NCBI RefSeq assembly: GCF_003932755.1
Contig: NZ_CP024202.1
Coordinates: 3,596,001-3,660,000, forward strand
DNA: 64,000 nt
Reading direction: 5' to 3'
From: Methylomicrobium sp. wino1
GTDB lineage: Bacteria > Pseudomonadota > Gammaproteobacteria > Methylococcales > Methylomonadaceae
The position numbers and the translations under genes were made by a program. How positions within the stretch are numbered: the stretch's first letter is position 1; the number at the start of each line of letters is the position of its first letter. This document shows, one piece after another, positions 10,001-18,600 of the stretch. Under the pieces are notes generated by a model. The model ran no database searches. It worked only from the letters and a program-made list of their open reading frames with translations, and had not been told where the DNA came from.

Positions 10001-10414
10001 CTATTCCACACAAGTCATTAATTTTTATATAATAAAATTAAGTGTGTCGTAACCTCTTACCGTAGCCCGCGGATCTAAAGATAAACCTCTATAGTCTGTT
10101 ACCCCAACATCTTCATTAGCATTGAAGATTCCACAAGTTGGAACAAGTAGTCCTATGCTTTTCAATGCTTAACTTGAAGATGGATTAATTGTTTTATAAA
10201 GCAAAGATGTTCTTTATAGAGAGTAATGTCAAAAACCTGGCTGAAAGCCGATACCTTTAATGGCACCGAACCCGCCAAGCCGTCAGCGTCCGGGCTAAGC
10301 CGTTCCTTGGCCGCGCGGTGAAAACATCCCTGTCATCGTTCCCAACGTCTTGTCGACCTTCCGATAGTTCTTCGATTCCCAAGCCTTGCACGTCTTTTTA
10401 CTCTAAATTCCAGC
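10001..10414. other. Intergenic, no gene recognised
   Basis: About 414 bp between tRNA-Ser and the minus-strand repeat protein. The first half is AT-rich (for example TTTTTATATAATAAAATTAA just after the tRNA), the second GC-richer. I see no convincing ORF, RNA gene or terminator hairpin. tRNA-Ser is a common integration site and the accessory zone begins here, but I find no direct repeat of the tRNA 3' end within the window. Confidence 0.4.
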
Positions 10415-10705
10415 TTATCTGATATCTATCGAACCGGTATTCGCAACTGAGTTGCGGCCGATCGCTTGCGTGTTGGTCAGTGTGTTTTTAGATGCGTTGA
10501 TCACGGTGGATTTTTCGACTTTCGAGCCGACGACGTTGATCGAGCCGGTGCTGGCGGCGCTATTTCTTCCGATCGCCTGAGTGTTGGTCAAGGTATTTTT
10601 AGATGCGTTGATTAATGTGGATTTTTCGATTTTCGAGCCTTCGGCCAACGCTGTGCCGCTCACGATTGTCATTAAAACGACTGCTGCAAAAGATACTGTT
10701 TTCAT
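10415..10705 (-). CDS. Secreted protein made of two 37-residue repeats
   Basis: Unrecognised 96-aa protein. The start at 10705 is chosen because AAGGGG lies just upstream and it yields a clean signal peptide (about residues 1-21, ending GTALA). The frame stays open to 10831, but the extra residues are hydrophilic and would bury the signal. The mature part is two near-identical 37-residue units, GSKIEKSTLINASKNTLTN... and GSKVEKSTVINASKNTLTN..., each with TQAIGRNS and TGSI. It is rich in Asn, Ser, Thr and Gly with no Cys or Trp. The composition is loosely reminiscent of curlin-like or beta-solenoid repeats, but no family is assigned. The DNA repeat period is 111 bp. Confidence 0.65.
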   Translation of the reverse strand: MKTVSFAAVVLMTIVSGTALAEGSKIEKSTLINASKNTLTNTQAIGRNSAASTGSINVVGSKVEKSTVINASKNTLTNTQAIGRNSVANTGSIDIR

Positions 10706-10997
10706 GATGGTTTCCCCTTGGTTTTTGTTGTGTTGTTTTCGTTCAAGCGTTTCGTTGAACTTGGGTACAGTATCCCGATTTCCGGTGAAAAAAGCGGTGA
10801 CCGAATCACGCCGATTGTGTGATTTATTCACCGGGCGGCGCTAATTATCCGGCGTGTCGTTGCACCGTGGATTGGTCGTGCCTGGAAACCGATCGAGCAA
10901 GAGACCGAGCCGGTTCTGCCATTGCAAACAAAATAACCAGGCAAGTCATCCATCTTGCCACCATCAAGTGCAACATAAAGAGGTTTTACCGTGGTCG

Positions 10998-12029
10998 GGG
11001 GACCGTAAGGATTCCTTCGTAAATGAGTAACATTATTGATTTCGTTACATCTGAAACGTTACACTGTAGTCAATCGGTTCCAAATCCCGCTCCCGCAGCT
11101 CGTACTTGCCAAAACGATTGGCGTGATGCGTCCGATATGGACTAAACGTAGCGGCCAATTCCGGCGTTAACTTCATCCCCTCGGCTTCCAGTTCTTTGAA
11201 TGCCTGCGTCATCGTATGGCAGTTGTGGAAAATCATCAGATTGGCAATCAGATGATTGTACTTGATTATCTTCAACTGATCCTCGCGCACATTTTCATCG
11301 ATGGTGTCCGATCCGAAATATGCCCACTGCGCAAAATTGTTGAACCCTTCGCACTTGTTTTGCGCTGCCTGGATGACCTGGCGTAACGCATCGTCGCTGA
11401 TATATTCCAGCAGGAATAGGGTGCGGACGACCCGGCCCAACTCACGAAAGGCGAAATACAGTTTGTTTTTCCGGCTTGCAGTGCCGAGCTTGCGCAAGAT
11501 GGTCGATGGTTGAATACGCCCGGCACGAATCGATTGCGCTACTTGCAGCATGTCCGGCAAATGACAGGCAATCAAATCCCAATCGATGGCGTCCTTGGTA
11601 AACAGGTCATCAATGTGTTTATACACTGCGTCGGCGCTCGGACGAAACCATTTCAGATCTTTCCAGTTTGGCCTTCGCTACCGGTACGGTTGTAACAGGC
11701 ACCCCCGGTAAGCCCCGATCCGCCGCTAACAATCCGAAACGTTCAGCGACAAGGCGCCGATAGACCATGTTTAGCTCTGATTCATTGTGTGTCAAGCATT
11801 TCCAACAAGAACTCCTGGAACACTCGATAACACGGTTCAAGGGGCTGATTTTATAAAGAATAATTAGCTGATCTGACCGGCTGGTATCTATTCAAGTGCT
11901 GTCGCGCCGCCGTCCGCTATTTGGCTGCCCCTTTCTTTTAGAACGTGTAAAAATCGGTCTGCATTATATTAAAATGAAGCATAACTGATTAGGATGTTAC
12001 TCATTAACGAAGGAATCCTTACGGTCCCC
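10998..12029. mobile_element. Tn3-family derived element, inverted-repeat bounded remnant
   Basis: Terminal inverted repeats of roughly 36 bp lie at 10998-11033 and 11994-12029, both starting GGGGACCGTAAGGATTCC when read inward and differing at about one position. They begin with GGGG as Tn3-family ends do. Inside, next to the left end, is the C-terminal part of a Tn3-type transposase. The total is 1032 bp, far shorter than a Tn3 transposon, so this is an internally deleted, non-autonomous copy. Flanking pentanucleotides (GGTCG left, TACTT right) do not match, so the target duplication is lost or one end was rearranged. Confidence 0.75.
11045..11665 (-). pseudogene. Tn3-family transposase TnpA, C-terminal fragment
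   Basis: Translation in the frame ending at 11045 gives about 206 residues matching the end of Tn3-type DDE transposases: WKDLKWFRPSADAVYKHID, then HLPDMLQVAQSIRAGRIQPS, LGTASRKNKLYFAFRELGRV and IIKYNHLIANLMIFHN. A stop codon a few codons upstream of the Trp at 11665 ends the homology. A full-length TnpA is about 1000 residues, so about 80 percent is missing. An internal ATG at 11626 would give a 193-aa open frame, but with no catalytic core. The gene end lies close to the left inverted repeat, the normal layout in this family. Confidence 0.9.
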
Positions 12030-12075
12030 TACTTTAGTCTCGATTCATTGACTTGTTTGCTAATTAATAAGCGCG

Positions 12076-12226
12076 CCAGCTTGATGTCTATTCTATGGTG
12101 TATTTGCGGCTTTATTTGTCATCTCGGCATGGGTTTCCGATATCCGGGTTACTTAGATGTGCAGCTACGCATTGCCATCACTGACAGAATGACGCATTTT
12201 TACTTTAAGTTGGCGTCTATGGGGCT
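12076..12226. repeat. Dispersed repeat family B copy
   Basis: Approximately 150 bp, closely similar to 31620-31777 (shared blocks TATTCTATGGTG, GCCGATATCC-like and GCTACGCATTGCCATC). This copy lacks about 30 bp present in the other. It lies immediately outside the right end of the Tn3-derived element. No coding role seen; a short open frame across it is repeat-derived. Confidence 0.6.
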
Positions 12227-12311
12227 TGTAACCCCGTACTAAACGTTTCAACCGTGGTCGAAGCAAACCGAAACAGTCGAGGCGGGTTAATATAAACCGC
12301 CTCGCGCAACT

Positions 12312-12638
12312 CTAATTCCGGTCCCACATGACATTGCAATTGGCCTTTGCAGCGGCGGTGAGCAATTCGATCAGCGGCAATGCTCGATGGTTCAAAGGAA
12401 CCGGTTTTTCTTTCCAGTTCTTTTGCCCGGGGTCTGTTTCATCGTCTGACTTTACCGACGATTCCGCCTTCAGCTTTTCAAGGGAGCTTTGCAATCGCTC
12501 CAGTGCTATTGGAACATCTTCCGCCAAAATGGCGCCCGGCACGTTGCCGCGTTTTCCCATCATTTTCAGCAATGTTTGTGCGATATCGCCGAAATAGGTG
12601 GTGTTGGGGTATACATCACAACTGAATGTTACTAACAT
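12312..12638 (-). CDS. DUF1840 family protein
   Basis: Small cytosolic protein of 108 aa matching the DUF1840 family found in beta- and gammaproteobacteria; function unknown. Family hallmarks visible are the MLVTF start, a YFGDIAQTLLKMMGKRG block and VPGAILAEDVPIALERL. The C terminus (PLNHRALPLIELLTAAAKANCNVMWD) also fits. It is divergently oriented to the DapA-like gene with only 28 bp between the start codons, so the two would share a compact bidirectional promoter or overlapping leaders. Confidence 0.8.
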   Translation of the reverse strand: MLVTFSCDVYPNTTYFGDIAQTLLKMMGKRGNVPGAILAEDVPIALERLQSSLEKLKAESSVKSDDETDPGQKNWKEKPVPLNHRALPLIELLTAAAKANCNVMWDRN

Positions 12639-12666
12639 TTGATTACACTAGAACTCATTGGATTTT

Positions 12667-13563
12667 ATGATTCAACTTCATGGCCCTATTGTAGCGTTGT
12701 TGACACCGTTTGATGCAAGCGGAAAAATCGAATGGCAAGCCTTCAAGGCTTATTTATCGTCCTTGTATTCCTGGGGGGTACGGACGGTTATTGCCAATGG
12801 CACGACCGGAGAATTCCCGTCGATGACGATAAGTGAACGCCGACAGGTTGTCGAATTCGTTAGAGAAAATTTCGCAGGGACTATCATCAACAACGTCAGT
12901 GCAACCTGTGTCGGCGATGTTCGCAAGCTGATCGCCGGAACGAAAGACTACGCGGACTGCATACTGTTATTGCCGCCTTATTATTATTCCGCCTGCCGGG
13001 ACGAAGGGCTCTCGCGTTTTTTTATCGACGCGCTGTCCGGTGCCCCTTTGTCGGCGATGCTATACCATTTTCCCCAACATACCGGTAATCATCTCGGAAT
13101 CGAACTGGTGTCCATACTGCTTGAGCAGGGTCTTTCGATATTCGGCATCAAGGATTCGAGCGGCGATATAGACAATGCCCGGCTATACCAGTCGAATTTT
13201 CCCGAATTGGCTGTATTTTTGGGTAATGACGCAAAAGTTTTCGAGGTCTTGCAAAAAGGTTTGTCAGGTTCTGTCACGGGGGCGGCGAATCCGATGCCAG
13301 AATTGTTGATCGCGATGCAAACGGAATACCGATTATCAGTCAGTAAGACGGAATCGATGCAGCGTTGTCTCGATGTTTGGAATCGGTTTCGGAACGACAG
13401 CGGTTATTTTGAAATTCCTTTGGTCAAGGCGGCCATGAGTGTTCGAATCGAGCGCTTTCCGTTACACGTACGCCCACCGTTGACTCCAGTTCCAATTGAA
13501 AAAATCGATCGAATTCGAGGGGTCGTTTGCAATTGTTTAAGTGGTTTTGGACTATTAGATTAA
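12667..13563 (+). CDS. Dihydrodipicolinate synthase family aldolase
   Basis: TIM-barrel class I aldolase of the DapA/NanA/KDPG-aldolase superfamily, 298 aa from the ATG at 12667 (a TTG at 12658 is also in frame). The Schiff-base lysine is Lys162 in GIKDSSGD, the proton-relay tyrosine is Tyr133 in LYHFPQHTG, and GTTGEF (residues 45-50) is the carboxylate-binding motif. It lacks a lysine-pathway neighbour and sits beside mobile-element debris, so I cannot say whether it makes dihydrodipicolinate or splits a sugar acid; a housekeeping dapA probably lies elsewhere. A repeat-laden non-coding gap follows. Confidence 0.75.
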   Translation: MIQLHGPIVALLTPFDASGKIEWQAFKAYLSSLYSWGVRTVIANGTTGEFPSMTISERRQVVEFVRENFAGTIINNVSATCVGDVRKLIAGTKDYADCILLLPPYYYSACRDEGLSRFFIDALSGAPLSAMLYHFPQHTGNHLGIELVSILLEQGLSIFGIKDSSGDIDNARLYQSNFPELAVFLGNDAKVFEVLQKGLSGSVTGAANPMPELLIAMQTEYRLSVSKTESMQRCLDVWNRFRNDSGYFEIPLVKAAMSVRIERFPLHVRPPLTPVPIEKIDRIRGVVCNCLSGFGLLD

Positions 13564-13718
13564 AGCGTTAAGCTGGGCATCGTTCGATGATACGGCCCGA
13601 TAAACCTGCTTTATTGGGTACCGAATCTCCTGACAGTATGCAAAATCAATAATCGTGTCAGCAATTGCTCTTTAAAAAATGAGCGTCGCAAATCGTTCGC
13701 TATCGATTTTCGGGTAGT

Positions 13719-14121
13719 TTTTAAAAGGCTATGTTCGCGTTAGCAGTTGAAGCGGTTCTCTTACCCCCTCTAAACAAGGCATTTAGGAAATAGTCAATAA
13801 TGACTTTCTCATACACTGTGCATGGTAAAGGGTACGGTTACTCACTTAAAAGGACGTCGTAAACCCTGCACCTAAATTCCATAGATTATTGGCCATGATT
13901 GATTACATAGATAATTTAGGTGCTGGGTAAATACGTCTATGAAGGCTTGGCGGCGGCTTTCCCTGCCGCCGACACCTGTTAATCGAGCAGCCGCCCCCTC
14001 CTTCAATCATCGGCGCGATATTGACAAAGGAAAGCTATTCAGAGGCATATTTCACGCTGGCTTTGAATTTTTAAGCGATTTATAGGGTATCAACTATTAA
14101 CGCATACATAGCCTTTTAAAA
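13719..14121. repeat. Segment bounded by 24-bp inverted repeats
   Basis: Arms at 13719-13742 and 14098-14121 are inverted copies matching at 22 of 24 positions, both containing TTTTAAAAGGCTATGT. The right arm overlaps the stop codon of the CusA fragment. Between them lies a copy of dispersed repeat family A (about 13852-14005), itself split by a 64-bp palindromic element. The 13564-14115 gap otherwise shows no gene. Confidence 0.6.
13864..13927. mobile_element. 64-bp palindromic miniature element with TAAA duplication
   Basis: The element starts CCCTGCACCTAAATT and ends AATTTAGGTGCTGGG, inverted ends with one mismatch. It is flanked on both sides by TAAA (13860-13863 and 13928-13931). The uninterrupted host repeat at 46831 reads CGTAAATACG where this copy reads CGTAAA-element-TAAATACG, so the insertion and its 4-bp duplication can be read directly. 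A second copy is at 50765-50829. It has no coding capacity and must be moved in trans, if mobile. Confidence 0.75.
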
Positions 14122-14565
14122 GGGGGTATTAAGTTTTTTCCTTTCACGCCATTCCAAAAATTGTAATACCAAGCTGTATAGCACCGGAAACACCAGCAGC
14201 GTCAATACCAAAACCGTCAACATGCCGCCTAGCGTGGGTACGACGATGCGCTGGGTCACATCGGCGCCGGCGCCGGTCGCCACCATAAACGGAATCAGGC
14301 TCAACATCGTCGTGAAGGCGGTGATCGCGACCGGGCGCACGTGTAGCGCCGTGGCCGTTTCGACGGCTTCTTTGATTTCCAGCGATGTCAATGGCGCCTG
14401 TTTTTGCTCGCGCAGTTTGGCGATTTCGATATCGATGAAATTCAATACCATCACCCCGGTTTCGGCTGCGGTGCCGGCCAGTGCGATAAAACCGACATAG
14501 ACTGCAACAAAGTACATATTTAACAATACTACTAATATAGTAAAGATGTCTTGAAACAGCTTCAT
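14116..14565 (-). pseudogene. C-terminal fragment of a CusA-type RND efflux pump
   Basis: 149-aa open frame whose residues from about 21 onward match the last transmembrane segments of the CusA protein encoded at 23254-26418: VAVYVGFIALAGTAAETG, then FIDIEIAKLREQKQ, ETATALHVRPVAITAFTTML, and the C-terminal LLVFPVLYSL helix. A full CusA is about 1050 aa, so only the final three or so helices remain. It starts 16 bp downstream of the CDF transporter stop on the same strand and has a new N-terminal hydrophobic stretch. It could still be translated, but it lacks the porter domains and the proton-relay helix TM4. Confidence 0.8.
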
Positions 14566-14581
14566 AGTCGTGAATTGCCGT

Positions 14582-15190
14582 CTATTGACGGAGTTCTTTG
14601 CGAGCCGTAGAAATGACGCGGACGGCGGAACGCATCAGCAGCAACACCAAACCGATCGCCACCACGATATCGGGCCAGCCGTTGTCAGTTAGCCAAACGG
14701 CGCCGGCCGCTATAAAAACGGACAGGTTGGAGGCGATGTCGTTGCGCGAACATTCCCAGACCGAACTCATATTCACATCTTCATGTCGATGTCGCCAAAG
14801 CAGGAAAAGACACAGGCCGTTGGCAAACAGACCGAGTAGGCTGAAGATCCCCATCACTTCAAAGATAGGCAGAGCGGGAACGAGTAACTTGTAAACAATC
14901 TGAGCAATGACCGTGACGGAAGCAAGTCCGATCAGCACCCCTTTGAACAAGGCAACCTTGGCTTTGACGTTTGTATCCTTCGTTACCGCATAAAGGCTCA
15001 GCCCATAGGTCAACGCATCGCCCAGATTGTCGAGGCTGTCCGCCAACAGGGATGTCGACTTGCCGTACACCGCGGCGCCGGCGATGACGAAGAACATCGC
15101 CGCATTGATGGCAAGGACGATTTGCAAGGTGCCGCGCTGACGTTCGCGCATGCGGTCTAAAGTACAATGATTATCGCAACAACCGGCCAT
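14582..15190 (-). CDS. Cation diffusion facilitator family transporter
   Basis: Inner-membrane divalent-metal/proton antiporter of the CDF superfamily, 202 aa. The N terminus AGCCDNHC is a Cys/His cluster likely to bind metal. About five to six hydrophobic helices follow. Helix 2 carries SLLADSLDNLGDALTYGLSL with the acidic pair of the CDF metal site, and helix 5 carries SRNDIASN. The C-terminal cytoplasmic domain is nearly absent, as in the short CDF subfamily often found in metal clusters. It lies downstream of the cusCBA-type operon and the broken merT gene on the same strand, so it is probably part of that metal island. Substrate unknown. Confidence 0.8.
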   Translation of the reverse strand: MAGCCDNHCTLDRMRERQRGTLQIVLAINAAMFFVIAGAAVYGKSTSLLADSLDNLGDALTYGLSLYAVTKDTNVKAKVALFKGVLIGLASVTVIAQIVYKLLVPALPIFEVMGIFSLLGLFANGLCLFLLWRHRHEDVNMSSVWECSRNDIASNLSVFIAAGAVWLTDNGWPDIVVAIGLVLLLMRSAVRVISTARKELRQ

Positions 15191-15261
15191 GGATTTCTCG
15201 CTAATAATTTAACAGATAGGTTTGAACTCTCGGTAAAACGACCTTTATTACTTACGGGGCA

Positions 15262-15499
15262 TTATATAATTTTACGTATTTTCCAAACGTTGCTCTCATT
15301 ACAGAGATAAGGGATCAGATAGAGTCGATGAAAACCTAGGATGATAAAAGCCAATGTCAGGGTGACAAAGAAAGGGCGAGTCGATTCCAATGACATCAGC
15401 GTGCTCATCCAGGCACCGCCAATACCCAAAGAGACCAGCAAAAGCGGACCTATACAGCATGCCGAATCGCCTATTAGTCGAAATCACTGCCAAATCCAT
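15262..15499 (-). pseudogene. MerT-like mercuric transporter, frameshifted
   Basis: A strong GGAGGAGG site precedes ATG 15499, which opens MDLAVISTNR. In the +1 frame, beginning about 10 codons in, the translation becomes MerT-like: GDSACCIGPLLLVSLGIGG, then AWMSTLMSLESTRPFF and a second hydrophobic helix, ending at TAA 15262-15264. The paired cysteines before PLLL are the metal-relay residues of MerT helix 1. A single extra base near 15476-15484 would explain the break. The normal N terminus is also short. It lies between cusA and the CDF gene on the same strand. Probably inactive, unless frameshifting restores it. Confidence 0.65.
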
Positions 15500-15619
15500 C
15501 GCCTCCTCCTTTTGTCAACGACTGAATTTCTTTTCGAGGTCTATCAAAAACTCAAAATAAAAGGTTCGATTGAGGTCTTTGAATAAAATCGGCGATGGAC
15601 GATTGATAATCACTTCATC

Positions 15620-18600
15620 TTATCTTAATTCCCACCCCTTCCAATAGGAATAAATCGCCGGAAAAACGATCAATGCGACGATCAATGTTGAAACAATCCC
15701 GCCCACCATCGGTGCAGCGATGCGTTTCATCACGTCGGCTCCTGTTCCAGTCTGCCATAAGATGGGCGTCAGGCCGATCAGAGTCGTGATACCCGTCATC
15801 AGTTTCGGGCGAATGCGGCGGGCAGCGCCTTCAACGATCGCTTCGGTAAGATCCTGCTGTGTTTGCAAACGGTTTTCGGCACTGCGTTTCCGGTAGCTCA
15901 AGTCCAGATACAGTGTCATCAGCACGCCCATTTCGGCTGCGAGCCCAGCTAGTGCGATCATGCCTACCCACACCGCGACGCTTAAATTGTAATCGAGTAG
16001 ATACAGCACCCAGACGGCGCCAATCAGCGAAAACGGAATCGTCAGCATGATAATCAAGGACTCGCCGATGGAGCCGTGGTTTAAGAACAACATCAGAAAC
16101 ACGATCGCCAGCGTCAACGGCACTAGCATGCTTAATTCGGCCTTGGCCTGCTCGAAATACTTGTATTGCCCGGCCCATTCCAAGCGGACGCCTGGCGGCA
16201 ACGCAACTTCGTCCTGAACGACTTGTTTCGCCGAGTCCACGTAATCGGCAATGCCGGTGTCTTTAACATCGACCAACACAAAAGAAACCATAAAACCGTC
16301 TTCGTTACGCAGCATCGGCGGTCCGCTGATAAATTCGAGGCTGGCTAACTGGCTGATAGGGACTTGCGCGCCGCCGGGCGTCGGCACCAACACCCGGCTC
16401 AAGGCTTCCGGGTTGTCGCGAAACTCGCGGGCATAGCGTAGATTAATCGCATAGCGTTCGCGCCCTTCTATAGTGCGAGACACCGTTTGTCCGCCTACTG
16501 CGGCCGTCAGCACCTGTTCCACGTCATCCACCGTCAGGCCGTAACGGGAAATTTTGTCGCGGTCGATGACGAAATCGATGAAATTGCCACCGGTCAGGCG
16601 TTCGCTAAATGCGCTCCGGGTAAAGGGCTGGGTGCGCTTATCCTGTTGTAAGGCCTGCTCAATAGCCAGCGAGGTGCTTTCTATCGTTTTCAGATCGTCG
16701 CCGAACACCTTGATGCCCAGATTGGATCGAATGCCGGTGGCCAGCATCTCAGTGCGGGTCTGGATCGGCATCCACCAGATATTGGGCATGCCCGGAAAGC
16801 GCAGGGTCTTGTCCATTTCGGCGATCAGATCGTCCCAACTCAGGCCGGTACGCCACTCGGCTTTAGGCTTTAACGTGACGACGGCTTCCACCATCGATAA
16901 AGGCGCCGGATCGGTCGGGCTGGTGGATCGGCCTATCTTGCCGAACACTCGTTCCACTTCCGGAAATGCCTTCAATTGCCGGTCCATCGCTTGCAGCACC
17001 TTGCCTGCTTCGGTGATCGACATGCCCGGCAACGTGGTAGGCATGTAGAGTAGGCTGCCTTCGTTCAGCGGCGGCATGAACTCGTTGCCGAGCTTAAAAA
17101 ACACCGGTAACGAACCAAGCAGCGACAGTAGTGCAATGCCGACCACCCAGCCGCGAAAGCGAAGCACCCAACGGACCACCGGTATGTACACGGACACGAT
17201 TTTTTGCGACAAGCGGTTTTGCTCTCCGTGCAGTTTGCCGCGAATCAAATGCACCGCCAAGGCCGGAATCAGTGTGACAGCCAGCAAAGCGGCAAAACCC
17301 ATCGCATAGGTTTTGGTGTAGGCCAATGGCTTGAACAAGCGGCCTTCCGTCCCGTGCAGCGCAAACACCGGCAAAAACGAGACCGTGATGATCAACAACG
17401 CGAAGAAGATACTGGGGCCGACCTCCTGCATGGCCTGGATGATGATGCTGCGCCGTTCCGAGTCGCCGATGTTTTCCCGGTTTTCCAGACGTTTATGAAT
17501 ATTTTCGATGATCGTGATTGCCGCATCGACCATTGCGCCGATGGCCACAGCGATGCCGCCCAAGGACATGATGTCCGCGGTCAGATGCTGTGCCGACATC
17601 GGTATGAAAGCCAGCAAAATGGCGACGGGCAAGGTTAGAATCGCGATCAGCGACGAACGGAAATGCCATAAAAAGCCAACGATAACCAGCGAAACCACCA
17701 GCATTTCTTCGAACAAGGTATGCTTCAACGTGGCGATCGCACGTTCGATCAAGTCCGAGCGATCGTAGACCGTGACGATTTCGACGCCCGGTGGCAAGGA
17801 GCGTTTGATGTTGGCAAGGCGTTGTTTGACCCGATCGATGACGTCCAGCGCATCTTCTCCGTAGCGCATGATGACGATGCCGCCGACCGTTTCGCCGTGG
17901 CCGTCCAGTTCGGCTAAGCCGCGCCGCATGGCCGGTCCCAAGCTCACCTTCGCGACCTGGCCGATGGTGACCGGCGCACCGGCCGGATTAGCCACCAAGG
18001 CGATGCGTTCGATATCGGCGATGCCGTGGATATAACCTCGGCCACGGATAAAATGTTCGTGGCCTGCGATTTCAAGCACTCTGCCGCCGACATCGTTGTT
18101 GGAGCGGCGGATGGCACTGGCCACCTGGTTCAGGCTAATGCCATAGCCGGCTAATTTGTCGGGATCGACCGTGACTTGGTATTCCTTCTCGAAACCGCCG
18201 ATAGCCGCGACTTCGGCCACGCCTTCGACCGACTCCAGCCAATAGCGCAGCTTGAAGTCTTGCAGGCTACGCAGTTCGGCTAGGTCATTTTGCCCGGAGT
18301 AATCGACCAGCGCATATTGGTACACCCAGCCCACGCCGGTGGCATCCGGGCCCATGGTCGGCTGCGTACCGTCGGGTAATTGCGTTGACACGGCATCCAG
18401 GTATTCGCCGACCCGGGAACGCGCCCAGTAAATATCCGTGTCTTCCTCGAAGATCACATAGACAAAACTTTGCCCCATGAAGCTTTGGCCACGCACCAAA
18501 CGCACGTTGGGCGCCGCTAACAGCGCCGTGGTCAGCGGATAGGTGATCTGATCTTCGACCAAATCGGGGCTACGTCCGGGCCAGTCGGTGTAGATAATAA

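Noticed and set aside
9910-12029. tRNA-Ser-borne integrative element
   Set aside because: Accessory genes follow the tRNA, but there is no integrase gene and no direct repeat of the tRNA 3' end in the window.
11994-12242. 82-codon plus-strand ORF
   Set aside because: It translates the Tn3 right inverted repeat and dispersed repeat B, with no protein character beyond that.
17204-17638. 144-codon plus-strand frame opposite cusA
   Set aside because: Antisense shadow of conserved RND helices; Gln/Arg/His-rich, no start signal.
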